Assembly (NCBI GenBank): GCA_002082585.1
Contig: CP020563.1
Span: 310,001 to 374,000, forward strand
Reading direction: 5' to 3'
Length of the DNA: 64,000 nucleotides
Origin: Kitasatospora albolonga
GTDB lineage: Bacteria; Actinomycetota; Actinomycetes; Streptomycetales; Streptomycetaceae
In this document: positions 26,701-34,211 of the stretch, one piece after another
How positions within the stretch are numbered: the stretch's first letter is position 1
Layout: each line of letters begins with the position of its first letter
Position numbers and translations under genes: made by a program
The notes under the pieces: generated by a model
Seen by the model: only the letters and a program-made list of their open reading frames with translations
What the model was told of the DNA's origin: nothing
Database searches by the model: none

Positions 26701-28038
26701 GTGGATGTCGTACCCGGTGACGCCCTTGTTGTCGGTGGACGGCTGCCAGCTGAGCCGGATCTGCCCGGCGGCCGGCTCGGTGAACGCGAGCGCGGTGGGG
26801 GCGGTGGGTGCCTGGGTGTCGCCCGTGTCGCCGGTCCGGGTGACGGTGTTGCTGTCGGGCGAGACGTTGCCCGCCGCGTCCCGGGCGCGCACATGGTAGG
26901 TGACGGTCTGCCCGGCAGGGCGGGTGTCGGTGTAGGTGGTGACGTCGCCCGCGACGGAGGCCAGCAGGGTGTTGTTGGCGTAGATGTCGTAGCCGGTGAC
27001 GCCGGTGTTGTCCGTGGCGGCCTTCCAGGTCAGCCGGATCTGGCCGGTGGCGGGCTCGGTGAACGCCAGGTCGGCCGGTGCGGTGGGGGCCTGCGTGTCG
27101 CCGGTGGCGGGGCCGTAGACCTCCAGCTCGGCCAACTGGGCTGAAGGGCTACCGGTGTTGGCGGTGACCAGGACGCGGACGTACCGGGTGGTCGTGGGAT
27201 CGAAGGAGATCGTCACCGACTGGCCGCCCGCCGCGTCGAAGCGGTAGTCCTTGGAGGCGGTCAGGTCGGTGAACTCCGTCCCGTTGGCGGAGGCTTGGAG
27301 TTTCAGCGTCTGACTGCGCGCCGCCCAGCCGTCGGGGAGCCGCAGAACGATCCGGTCCACGCGGAGCGAGGAGCCGAGGTCGGCCTCGATCCACTGCGGG
27401 AAGGCGTTCTCCCGGCTCTCCCAGTAGCTGGCCCGGTTGCCGTCGTTGGCGTGGGCGGCGACGTGACTCCCGTTGCCGCTGCTGGCCTTGAGGGTCTTCC
27501 CGGCGGCGAGGTTGCCCGACGAGGCGGCGGACGACCGGACCTCCAGCTCGGAGAGCTGGGCGGCCTGCCAGCCGGTGTTGGCGGTGATGTGCACCCGGAC
27601 GAAGCGGGTCAGGGTGGCCGGGAAGGTCACCTTCACCGTGTTGGCGGCCCCCGGGGTGAAGGAGTACGCCGCCGGACTCTTCAGCGTCGCGAAGCCGGTG
27701 CCGTCCGCGCTGCCCTGGAGGGACAGCGTCTGCGTTCGGCTCTCCCAGGACGGCGGGAGCTTCAGGGTCACCTCGTCGACCCGGGCCGCCGAGCCGAGAT
27801 CGGTCTGCACCCACTGGGGCAGGCTGCCGCCCGCGCTCTCCCAGTACGTCGACGCGTTGCCGTCGGTGATGTTGGGGGCGGGGTACTCCGCATGGGCGCT
27901 GCTCGCGGCCGCGGCCCGGCCCGCGGCGAGGTTGGGGCCGTCGGCGGCCGAGGCGGCGAGCGACGGCACGCCGATCATCAGAAGACTGGTGGCGACCACG
28001 GCGGATATCGCCCGCCATCTCCAGCGTAGGGCTCTCAT
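23749..28038 (-). CDS. Secreted multidomain GH87-type alpha-1,3-glucanase / mycodextranase
   Basis: A 1429-residue exported enzyme. Order: signal peptide (1-32); two discoidin-like domains (about 33-310), each with a YWES motif; two fibronectin III repeats (about 315-495) with near-identical GVTGYDI segments; a third discoidin-like domain (about 500-640); two CARDB-like domains (about 645-870); a CBM35-like domain starting MYEAEDGTTGGGARV (about 880-1040); and a C-terminal right-handed beta-helix (1045-1429). In the helix, Asp1191 (FADGIN) and Asp1214/Asp1215 (ATGDDSF) are 23 and 24 residues apart, the spacing I recall for the GH87 catalytic aspartates. Likely substrate: fungal or oral alpha-1,3-glucan or nigeran. 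GGGGAG precedes the ATG. Confidence 0.82.
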   Translation of the reverse strand: MRALRWRWRAISAVVATSLLMIGVPSLAASAADGPNLAAGRAAAASSAHAEYPAPNITDGNASTYWESAGGSLPQWVQTDLGSAARVDEVTLKLPPSWESRTQTLSLQGSADGTGFATLKSPAAYSFTPGAANTVKVTFPATLTRFVRVHITANTGWQAAQLSELEVRSSAASSGNLAAGKTLKASSGNGSHVAAHANDGNRASYWESRENAFPQWIEADLGSSLRVDRIVLRLPDGWAARSQTLKLQASANGTEFTDLTASKDYRFDAAGGQSVTISFDPTTTRYVRVLVTANTGSPSAQLAELEVYGPATGDTQAPTAPADLAFTEPATGQIRLTWKAATDNTGVTGYDIYANNTLLASVAGDVTTYTDTRPAGQTVTYHVRARDAAGNVSPDSNTVTRTGDTGDTQAPTAPTALAFTEPAAGQIRLSWQPSTDNKGVTGYDIHANNVLRGSVAGNVLTYTDTQPATATVSYTVRAKDAAGNVSTDSNTVTRNGSTGAASNLAVNKPITASSVVHTYVAAHANDNSTATYWEGAGGSYPNTLTVRLGSNADTQSVVVKLNPDSSWGPRTQRIEVLGREQSSSSFNSLVAARDYAFSPASGNTVTIPVAARIADVQLKFTANSGSGAGQVAEFQVLGAPAANPDLRITGITASPATPVESDAITLTATVRNSGALAAPASKVEFRLGGSKVATGSVGALAAGASTQASASIGAQAAGSYVLSAVADPENEIIEQNETDNTYTAASPLVVRPVSSSDLVAAAVTTSPSAPAAGDTVTFSVAIRNQGTIASASGGHGITLTLIDSRGATVKTFTGAHNGTIAPGATTAPVTLGTWTAANGSYTLRTVLAADANELPVKRENNTSTEPLFVGRGAHMPYDMYEAEDGTTGGGARVVGPNRTVGDIAGEASGRKAVTLDSTGNYVEFTTRKSTNTLVTRFSIPDAPGGGGIDSTLNIYVDGTFLKAIDLTSKYAWLYGNEAAPGNSPSAGAPRHIYDEANVMLGRTVPAGAKIRLQKDAANSTTYAIDFISLEQVAPVANPDPATYTVPAGFTHQDVQNALDRVRMDTTGNLAGVYLPPGEYSTASKFQVYGKAVEVVGAGPWYTRFNAPATQDNTDIGFRAEASAKGSSFANFAYFGNYTSRIDGPGKVFDFANVSDIVIDNIWNEHMVCLYWGANTDNITIRNSRIRNMFADGINMTNGSTDNLVTNNEARATGDDSFALFSAIDAGGADMKNNVYENLTSILTWRAAGVAVYGGYDNTFRNIHIADTLVYSGITVSSLDFGYPMNGFGTRPTRIENVSIVRSGGHFWGSQTFPGIWLFSASKVFQGIRISNVDIVDPTYSGIMFQTNYVGGQPQFPIKDTVLTDISISGARKSGDAFDAKSGFGLWANEMPEAGQGPAVGEVTFNRLRLSGNAQDIRNTTSTFRIDINP

Positions 28039-28212
28039 AGCTCCCCGATCTTCGGCCTCGGCGCAGGGCGCGACGAGGGCGCGGCTCTGAATCCGTAGTC
28101 AGGAAACACGCGATTCTGCACGCACTACGGCTCGGTTTTGCGTTGTGCGGTCAGAGAGTTGCAGAGAAATGAGAGACCGTCCACCGTTCCGGCAACAGCC
28201 GGACCGGGCGGG

Positions 28213-28251
28213 GCCGGTGAGCGGGAGCCATGTCGCCCGCCGCTCACCGGC
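28213..28251 (-). terminator. Terminator of the subtilase gene
   Basis: Twelve-base arms GCCGGTGAGCGG and its complement around a 15-nt loop, 19 nt after the subtilase stop codon. The rest of the 230-nt gap up to the glucanase start shows nothing I can name. Confidence 0.65.
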
Positions 28252-28269
28252 GCCGCCCGGCGGTGTCCG

Positions 28270-29487
28270 TCAGAGGCCGCCGGTGTACAGCAGCAGATCG
28301 GGCGAGCCCTGGCCGAGGCCGGAGAGCGCCTCGGGGGTGGCGTTGTCGGTGAGCCAGCGCGTGACGGCGGCCGGCGTGGCCGAGGGGTTCTCCTCCTTGT
28401 AGAGGGCGGCGACCCCGGCGACGTGCGGGGCGGCCATGGAGGTGCCGTTCAGGGAGACGGTCCCGCCGCCGAGCCGCGCGGAGGCGATGTCGGCGCCGGG
28501 GGCGTAGAGGGAGACGCAGGAGCCCCAGTTGCTGAACGGGGTCTCGCGGTCCTCACGGTCGCTCGCGCCCACCGTGACCACCCCGTCGGCCGCCGCCGGG
28601 GAGACGTCACAGGCGTCCCGGTCGTCGTTGCCCGCCGCCACCACCGGCAGGACGCCCGCGTCCGCGACCGCTTCCACCGCCGCGTCGACCGCACGCGAAC
28701 GGGCTCCGCCGAGCGAGGCGTTGAGGACGGCGGGGGCGGAGTCGGCCGCCGCGTCCTTGGCGACCCAGTCGAAGGCGGCGATGATCCCGGCCCAGGTGCC
28801 CCGGCCCCGGCAGTCCAGGACCCGCACGCTGACCAGTGAGGCGTCCTTCGCCACCCCGGAGGTGGCGCCCCCGACGGTACCGGCGACATGGGTGCCGTGG
28901 CCGTTGCAGTCCTGCCCGTTCCGGCCGTCCCCGACCGAGTCGTAGCCGTTGACGACCCGGCTGCCGAACTCGGCGTGACCGGCCTCGATCCCGGTGTCGA
29001 CGACGTACACCTTCACCCCGTCCCCCGTGGCGGCCGTGGTGAAGGTGCCGTCCAGCGGCAGGGCGCGCTGGTCGATCCGGTCGGTGCCCCAGGTGGCGGC
29101 GGGGGCCGCGGCACCCGGGAGGGCCGAGGGGGCCGGGAAGAGGCTGCCCGTCCGGGGCGCGCCCACGGCGACTTCGGCGTTCTCCTCGACGGCGACCACC
29201 CCGGGGACGGCCCGGACGGCCTCCAGCTCGGTGGCGGTGAGCGTGACGGCGAACCCGTGCAGGACGTTCCCGTACGTGAACAGCGGGCGGAGCCCGAACT
29301 CCTCCAGGACGGTGTCCGGGGAGAGTTCGGGCTCCAGGGTGACGATGTACTGCCCGGGGACGGCCCGGGCGGACCGCTCCACCGGGACCCCTTCCGGTCC
29401 GGTGTCGGCGGTGGCCGGGGGGGCGGTGCCGATCAGCGGGGCGATCAGCAGCAGGGCCGCCGGGGCCCATCGGGCGCGCAGGCGCAT
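28270..29487 (-). CDS. Secreted subtilisin-like serine protease (S8 family)
   Basis: A 405-residue extracellular protease. A signal peptide (LRARWAPAALLLIAPLIGTA) is followed by an I9-type inhibitor prodomain (PGQYIVTLEPELSPDTV, then VPGVVAVEENAEV) and the catalytic domain with Asp164 (VVDTGIEAGH), His197 (NGHGTHVAG) and Ser350 (NGTSMAAPHVAG). The ATG at 29487 has AAGGAGA upstream. Of the proteinase K/aqualysin type by layout. It neighbours the glucanase on the same strand, which suggests a role in extracellular degradation, though each gene has its own terminator. Confidence 0.92.
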   Translation of the reverse strand: MRLRARWAPAALLLIAPLIGTAPPATADTGPEGVPVERSARAVPGQYIVTLEPELSPDTVLEEFGLRPLFTYGNVLHGFAVTLTATELEAVRAVPGVVAVEENAEVAVGAPRTGSLFPAPSALPGAAAPAATWGTDRIDQRALPLDGTFTTAATGDGVKVYVVDTGIEAGHAEFGSRVVNGYDSVGDGRNGQDCNGHGTHVAGTVGGATSGVAKDASLVSVRVLDCRGRGTWAGIIAAFDWVAKDAAADSAPAVLNASLGGARSRAVDAAVEAVADAGVLPVVAAGNDDRDACDVSPAAADGVVTVGASDREDRETPFSNWGSCVSLYAPGADIASARLGGGTVSLNGTSMAAPHVAGVAALYKEENPSATPAAVTRWLTDNATPEALSGLGQGSPDLLLYTGGL

Positions 29488-29590
29488 GCAGGTCTCCTTG
29501 GGTGGGGGGTCGTTCGCGGTGCGGGTACGCATCCGCGAAGCACGAACATCCGTTCCTTCGTCCCCGCCCGTGCGGCGCCTTAACACGGGT

Positions 29591-30709
29591 TCAGCCGGAC
29601 AGCGCAACGCCCGTCGTGAGCTCCAGATCGGCCAGTTCCCGGTCGGGATCGGCCCCGGGGACGTGGTGCGTCCAGCTGCCGACCGCCACTTCGGCGGTGA
29701 TGCCGGGCCCGAATCCGGCGATCATGCCCTGGGCCGATTCGGCCGCTCCCCCGTCGTCGAAGAGGCGCGCGAGGGCGTCGAAGACGACGGAGCTGGCGAT
29801 GTTGCCGCGTTCGGTGAGGGTGGCCCGGCTGTAGCGGAACATCTCCATCGGCAGTTCGAGGTAGTGGCAGAGGTCGTCCAGGATGCGCGGGCCGCCCGCG
29901 TGGATGATGAAGAAGTCCATGGCCGGGACCGCCCAGCCGTGCAGGTCGACGATGTCCTTCAGGACCGGCGCGAGCATCTCCATGGTGCCGGGCACGCGCT
30001 TGTCGAGCAGGAAGTGGAATCCGGTGTCGCGGACGGCGTACGAGATCCAGTCCTCGGTGTCGGGCACCAGATGGGAGCCGTTGCGCTCCAGTTTCATCCC
30101 GGTGCCGCCCTGTCCCCGGACGACGGCGGCGGAGACGGCGTCCCCGAACAGGCCGTTGGAGAGCAGCGATCCGACGCCGATGTCGGTGGGCTGGTAGCAG
30201 AGCGAGCAGAACTCGCAGGAGACGATGAGGACGTTGGAGTCGGGGTAGGCACGGCAGAAGTCGTGCGCCCGGTTGATCGCCGCGCCGCCGGCCGCGCAGC
30301 CGAGCTGGGCGATGGGCAGTTGTCTGGTCTCCGGTCCGAACCCCATGGTGTTGATGAGCCAGGCGGTCAGCGAGGGCATCATGAAGCCCGTGCAGGAGAC
30401 GTAGACGATGAGGTCGATGTCGGCCGGTTCGGTTCCGGCGTTGGCGAGGGCCTGTCGTACGACTTCGGGGACCCGGGTCTTGGCCTCGGCCTCGTACACC
30501 TGGTTGCGGAGCTCGAAGCCGGGGTGCTTGAGGGTCTCCTCGATCGGCCGCACCAGGTGCCGGGTCTGGACCCCGGTGTTCCGGATGAGCCTCAGGACCA
30601 GGTCCCGCTGGGGGTGCCCGTGGTGGGTCTCCCGGGCCAGCTCCAGGGTCTGCTGCATCGTGATGACGTGTTCGGGCACAGCGATGGCCGGTCGGCACAG
30701 GGTCGCCAT
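29591..30709 (-). CDS. rppA: RppA type III polyketide synthase (1,3,6,8-tetrahydroxynaphthalene synthase)
   Basis: A 372-residue chalcone-synthase-like enzyme that makes tetrahydroxynaphthalene from five malonyl-CoA. The catalytic triad is Cys138 (QLGCAAGG), His270 (FIIHAGG) and Asn303 (RGNIASS), at the positions known for Streptomyces RppA. Cys106 in YVSCTGFM lies in the active-site region. GAGGAGA precedes the ATG. The upstream P450 gene, 34 nt away on the same strand, is the usual partner; together they give flaviolin-derived or HPQ-type melanin pigments that protect mycelium. Confidence 0.95.
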   Translation of the reverse strand: MATLCRPAIAVPEHVITMQQTLELARETHHGHPQRDLVLRLIRNTGVQTRHLVRPIEETLKHPGFELRNQVYEAEAKTRVPEVVRQALANAGTEPADIDLIVYVSCTGFMMPSLTAWLINTMGFGPETRQLPIAQLGCAAGGAAINRAHDFCRAYPDSNVLIVSCEFCSLCYQPTDIGVGSLLSNGLFGDAVSAAVVRGQGGTGMKLERNGSHLVPDTEDWISYAVRDTGFHFLLDKRVPGTMEMLAPVLKDIVDLHGWAVPAMDFFIIHAGGPRILDDLCHYLELPMEMFRYSRATLTERGNIASSVVFDALARLFDDGGAAESAQGMIAGFGPGITAEVAVGSWTHHVPGADPDRELADLELTTGVALSG

Positions 30710-30743
30710 GGGTTCTCCTCGTATCTGGGAGCGGAGGCGCCCG

Positions 30744-32024
30744 TCACCATGTGACGGGCAGCGCGAGCGGGTAACGCCAGATGGACGTGGTGTTCCACCG
30801 GATGTCCTCGGGTTCGGCGTCGAGGCGCAGGCCAGGGAAGCGGGCCAGCAGCGTGGCGAAGGCCACCTCCAGCTCCATGGTGGCGAGCGGCGCCCCCAGG
30901 CAGTGGTGGGAGCCCCAGCCGAAGGTCATGTGCGGGATGGACGGCCGGTCGGGGTCGAGCTCGTCGGGGCGGTCGAACTTGGCGGAGTCCCGGTTGGCCG
31001 TCAGGTACGACACATGGACGAGGTCACCGGCCCTGATGGTGACCCCGCCCAGCTCCACGTCCTCCGTCGCGACCCGGGGGATGCCGACGCCCTTGCGGAA
31101 GGGGATGTACCGCAGCAGCTCCTCGATCGTGCGGGGCAGCCGCTCGGGTTCGGTCTGGAGCGTCTTGAGGAGGCCGGGCCGGGTGAGCAGGGTGTAGGCG
31201 ATGTTGCCGAGTTCGTAGGTGGTGGTGTCCTGGCCGGTGATGAGCAGGACCATCGCCATGACGGCGAGTTCCTTGTCGTCGAGCAGTTCGTCGCCGTCGC
31301 GGGCGGTGGCCAGGGTGCTGATGAGGTCCTGGCCCGGGGAGCGGCGGCGCTCGGCGGTCAGCTCGGTGAAGTAGCCGCGCAGTTCGGCCTTGGCCCGTAC
31401 GGCGTCCTCCTTGCCCGCCGCCCCGACGTTCATCATCGTCATGGCGTGGGCGCGGAGCCAGGGGCGGTCGGCCTCGGGGATGTCGAGCGCCTCGCAGATG
31501 GTGATGAGCGGCAGCGGCGAGGAGACCCGGGCGACGAAGTCGGCGGGTGAGCCCTCCGCCTCCATCCCGTCGAGCAGCCGGTCAACGACGCGCTGGGTGC
31601 CCGCCCGCATCTGCTCGACGCGGCGCGGGGTGAAGCTCTTGGCGACCAGGCTGCGCAGCCGGCTGCTGGCGGGCGGGTCCATGAGGTTGATGGACTCGGC
31701 CTGGACGATCGGTTCCGGGGTCATCCGGGGGAAGTCCCGGCCGAGTACGGCGGCGCGGCTGAAGCGCCGGTCGGTGGTGACCGTCCGGACGTCCTCGTAC
31801 CGGGTGACGAGCCATGCCTCGTCCTCGCCGTACGCCATACGGATGCGGGAGACGGGCTCCTCGGTCAGCAGTTCCTTCAGCTGGGGGTCGAACTCCAGTT
31901 GGTGTGCGAAGTCGAAGGGGCAGCTCCGTACGGTTTCCCTGTCCTGCGCCGAGAGGCTCTGCGCCGGGGTGTTCCGCGCGGAGGGGTTCTGCGCCGAGGC
32001 GTGTCGGACCGAGGTGTTCTCCAC
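30744..32024 (-). CDS. Cytochrome P450, CYP158/P450mel-like partner of RppA
   Basis: A 426-residue soluble P450 with the oxygen-binding helix LITGQDTTTYE, the ExxR segment EELLRYIPF, and the haem loop FGWGSHHCLGAPLA with Cys375. Known partners of RppA couple or oxidise flaviolin or tetrahydroxynaphthalene. The GTG at 32024 has GGGAG upstream. The first 28 residues (NTSVRHASAQNPSARNTPAQ and onward) are a low-complexity repeat not expected in a P450; the conserved part begins at about residue 30. It lies upstream of rppA here. Confidence 0.9.
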   Translation of the reverse strand: MENTSVRHASAQNPSARNTPAQSLSAQDRETVRSCPFDFAHQLEFDPQLKELLTEEPVSRIRMAYGEDEAWLVTRYEDVRTVTTDRRFSRAAVLGRDFPRMTPEPIVQAESINLMDPPASSRLRSLVAKSFTPRRVEQMRAGTQRVVDRLLDGMEAEGSPADFVARVSSPLPLITICEALDIPEADRPWLRAHAMTMMNVGAAGKEDAVRAKAELRGYFTELTAERRRSPGQDLISTLATARDGDELLDDKELAVMAMVLLITGQDTTTYELGNIAYTLLTRPGLLKTLQTEPERLPRTIEELLRYIPFRKGVGIPRVATEDVELGGVTIRAGDLVHVSYLTANRDSAKFDRPDELDPDRPSIPHMTFGWGSHHCLGAPLATMELEVAFATLLARFPGLRLDAEPEDIRWNTTSIWRYPLALPVTW

Positions 32025-32030
32025 CGAGGT
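31941..32030 (+). repeat. Degenerate repeat encoding the P450 N-terminus
   Basis: Units built on TCTGCGCCGAGG and TTCCGCGCGGAGG recur about every 15-30 bp. They encode the Ser/Ala/Asn/Gln-rich tail in front of the P450 fold. Confidence 0.6.
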
Positions 32031-32149
32031 TCTCCCAATGACCGGTTCGGGGGTGTCAGACCGTCCCGGCTCCGGGCCCGGGAACAGACCTCCCCTGTGT
32101 CCCCCGTCACCCTGCGAAACATGCAGTTACGCTCCGCAGTCAGCCGATA

Positions 32150-32312
32150 GGGGGTGCCCGGCGGGTCAGGACCGGACAGGCCGCGGCGTCTGGTGCGGTG
32201 CATCGCAAGGCGCCGGAGCGTCCTCATCGCGGAGCGATTCGGGCGTTTCGGCAACGCCGCGAGGTGCCGTGCCAGGCGTCGCGGGCCCGGTCCTGACCCG
32301 CCGGGCACCCCC
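32150..32312 (+). repeat. 163-bp inverted-repeat element, structured-RNA or MITE candidate
   Basis: Perfect 26-bp arms at 32150-32175 and 32287-32312 enclose a second helix of 21 pairs (32181-32201 with 32264-32284) in which 15 pairs are Watson-Crick and six are G-T, none A-C. The apical 62 nt contain two more small hairpins, ATCGC/GCGAT (32226-32238) and GGCGTT/AACGCC (32242-32258). It fills most of the gap between the P450 and the siderophore operon. Confidence 0.75.
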
Positions 32313-32334
32313 TGGGGGTGCCCGCTCCCCCTGG

Positions 32335-33141
32335 TCAGCCGGTCAGGACGTGGTGGCGGCCGATCGGGAGCATCAGGGGCCGGCCCGAGACGGGGTCCTC
32401 GATGACGCGGCTCTCCAGGCCGAAGACCGCGCGGACGGTCTTCTCGGTCAGCACCTCGGCCGGGGTGCCGAAGGAGTGCAGCTTCCCGTCCGCGAGGGCG
32501 ATGAGGTGGTCGGCGTACCGGGCGGCGAGGTTCAGGTCGTGGAGGACCATCACGATGGTGGTGCCGCGCGAGCGGTTGAGGTCGGTGAGCAGATCGAGGA
32601 CCTCGATCTGGTGGCTGGCATCGAGGAAGGTGGTGGGCTCGTCGAGCAGGAGCAGGTCGGTCTGCTGGGCGAGGGCCATGGCGATCCAGACGCGCTGGCG
32701 CTGGCCGCCGGAGAGCTCGTCCACCGCTCGGTCGGCGAGCGGTTCGGTGGCCGTCGCCTCCAGCGCCGAGGCGACGGCGGCGTCGTCCTTCTCGTTCCAG
32801 CGGGAGAACATCGACTGGTGCGGGTGACGGCCCCGGCCGACGAGGTCGGAGACGGTGATGCCCTCGGGGGCCAGCGGGGACTGGGGCAGGAGGCCGAGCG
32901 TACGGGCCAGTTCCTTGGCGGGGAGGCGGTGCACCTCCTTGCCGTCCAGGACGACGCGGCCCTCGCGGGGTGCGAGGAGGCGGGACATCGAGCGCAGCAG
33001 GGTCGACTTGCCGCAGGCGTTGGCGCCGACGATGACCGTGATGGCGCCGGGCGGTACGGACAGGTCGAGCGAGGAGACGACCGTACGGTCTCCGTAGCCG
33101 AGCGTGAGGTGTTCGGCGGTCAGTTGGTGGTCGGTGGTCAC
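32335..33141 (-). CDS. Siderophore ABC transporter, ATP-binding protein
   Basis: A 268-residue FepC-type ATPase with Walker A VGANACGKSTLLR, Q-loop GLLPQSPLAPEGITV, signature LSGGQRQRVWIAMAL, Walker B LLLLDEPTTFLD and switch VLHDLNLAARY. The Asn-Ala-Cys within Walker A is common in the siderophore subgroup. The GTG overlaps the stop of the permease gene as GTGA (33138-33141). It ends the four-gene, iron-box-controlled operon that begins at 36279. Confidence 0.92.
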   Translation of the reverse strand: MTTDHQLTAEHLTLGYGDRTVVSSLDLSVPPGAITVIVGANACGKSTLLRSMSRLLAPREGRVVLDGKEVHRLPAKELARTLGLLPQSPLAPEGITVSDLVGRGRHPHQSMFSRWNEKDDAAVASALEATATEPLADRAVDELSGGQRQRVWIAMALAQQTDLLLLDEPTTFLDASHQIEVLDLLTDLNRSRGTTIVMVLHDLNLAARYADHLIALADGKLHSFGTPAEVLTEKTVRAVFGLESRVIEDPVSGRPLMLPIGRHHVLTG

Positions 33142-34211
33142 AGCGAGCCTCCCGCCCGGTTGGTGCGGATGATCAGGTAGACGAGGTAGGGGGCGCCGAG
33201 GACGCCGGTGACGACGCCCACGGGGTAGCGCTCACCGAAGGCGAACTGGCCGGTGAAGTCCGCGACGAGAACCAGCAGCGCGCCGACGAGCCCGGCGGGC
33301 ACCAGCAGGGAGCCGCCCGCGCCGACGATCCGGGCCGCGATGGGACCGGAGAGGAACGCCACGAACGCGATGGGTCCGGCAGCGGCCGTGGCGAAGGCGA
33401 TGAGCCCGACGGCGGCCACGATCACGGTGATCCGGGTGCGTTCGACCCGTACGCCGAGGGCGGAGGCGGTGTCGTCGCCCAGTTGCATCGCGGAGAGGTT
33501 GCGGGACTGGCCGAGGAGGAGCGGGGTGAGGACGGCGGCCGCGGCGAGGGCGGGGACGACCTGGTCCCAGTCGGCGCCGTTGAGGCTGCCGGTCAGCCAG
33601 CGCATCGCCTCCTGGAGGTCCCATTCGGCGGCCTGGGACAGGGTGTAGGAGGTGATGCTGTCGAGCATCGCGGAGATCCCGATGCCGATGAGGATGAGCC
33701 GGGTGCCGACGACTCCGCCCCGGAACGCCAGGGAGTAGACGAGGAGCGCCACGCCGAGACCGGCGGCGATGGCGAGGACGGAGACCTGGACCTCGTCGAG
33801 GGAGAGCGTGACGATCGCGATGGCCGCCGCCGCGCTCGCCCCGGAGCTGATGCCGATGATGTCGGGGCTGGCGAGCGGGTTGCGCAGCATCGTCTGGAAG
33901 GTGACCCCGGCGAGGCCGAAGCTGAATCCGGCCACCAGGGCGAGGACCGCGCGCGGCAGCCGCAGCCGCCCGACGGTGAAGGAGGCGCCCGGCACCTGCT
34001 CCCCGAGGATCACCCGGAGCACGTCACCGGGCGGGTAGAACGTACGGCCCGCCATCAGGGTGACGGCGAACGCGGCGAGGACGAGGAGGGCCAGGACCAG
34101 GATCACCAGGCGTCGGCGGGAGGCGCTGCGGATACGGCGGCGGGTGGCGGCCGCGACGGACGCGGGGGCGGCCTCGTGCGGGGCCGGCCGGGCCGGGGCG
34201 GGGGCGCTCAC
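33138..34211 (-). CDS. Siderophore ABC transporter permease (FepG-like)
   Basis: A 357-residue FecCD-family permease with about ten membrane helices; landmarks are RLRLPRAVLALVAGFSFGLAG, MLRNPLASPDIIGISSGASA and GPIAFVAFLSGPIAARIVGA. The N-terminal 35 residues are Pro/Ala/Arg-rich and cytosolic. It probably forms a heterodimer with the other permease. Start GTG 34211 overlaps the stop of that gene as GTGA. Confidence 0.9.
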   Translation of the reverse strand: MSAPAPARPAPHEAAPASVAAATRRRIRSASRRRLVILVLALLVLAAFAVTLMAGRTFYPPGDVLRVILGEQVPGASFTVGRLRLPRAVLALVAGFSFGLAGVTFQTMLRNPLASPDIIGISSGASAAAAIAIVTLSLDEVQVSVLAIAAGLGVALLVYSLAFRGGVVGTRLILIGIGISAMLDSITSYTLSQAAEWDLQEAMRWLTGSLNGADWDQVVPALAAAAVLTPLLLGQSRNLSAMQLGDDTASALGVRVERTRITVIVAAVGLIAFATAAAGPIAFVAFLSGPIAARIVGAGGSLLVPAGLVGALLVLVADFTGQFAFGERYPVGVVTGVLGAPYLVYLIIRTNRAGGSL

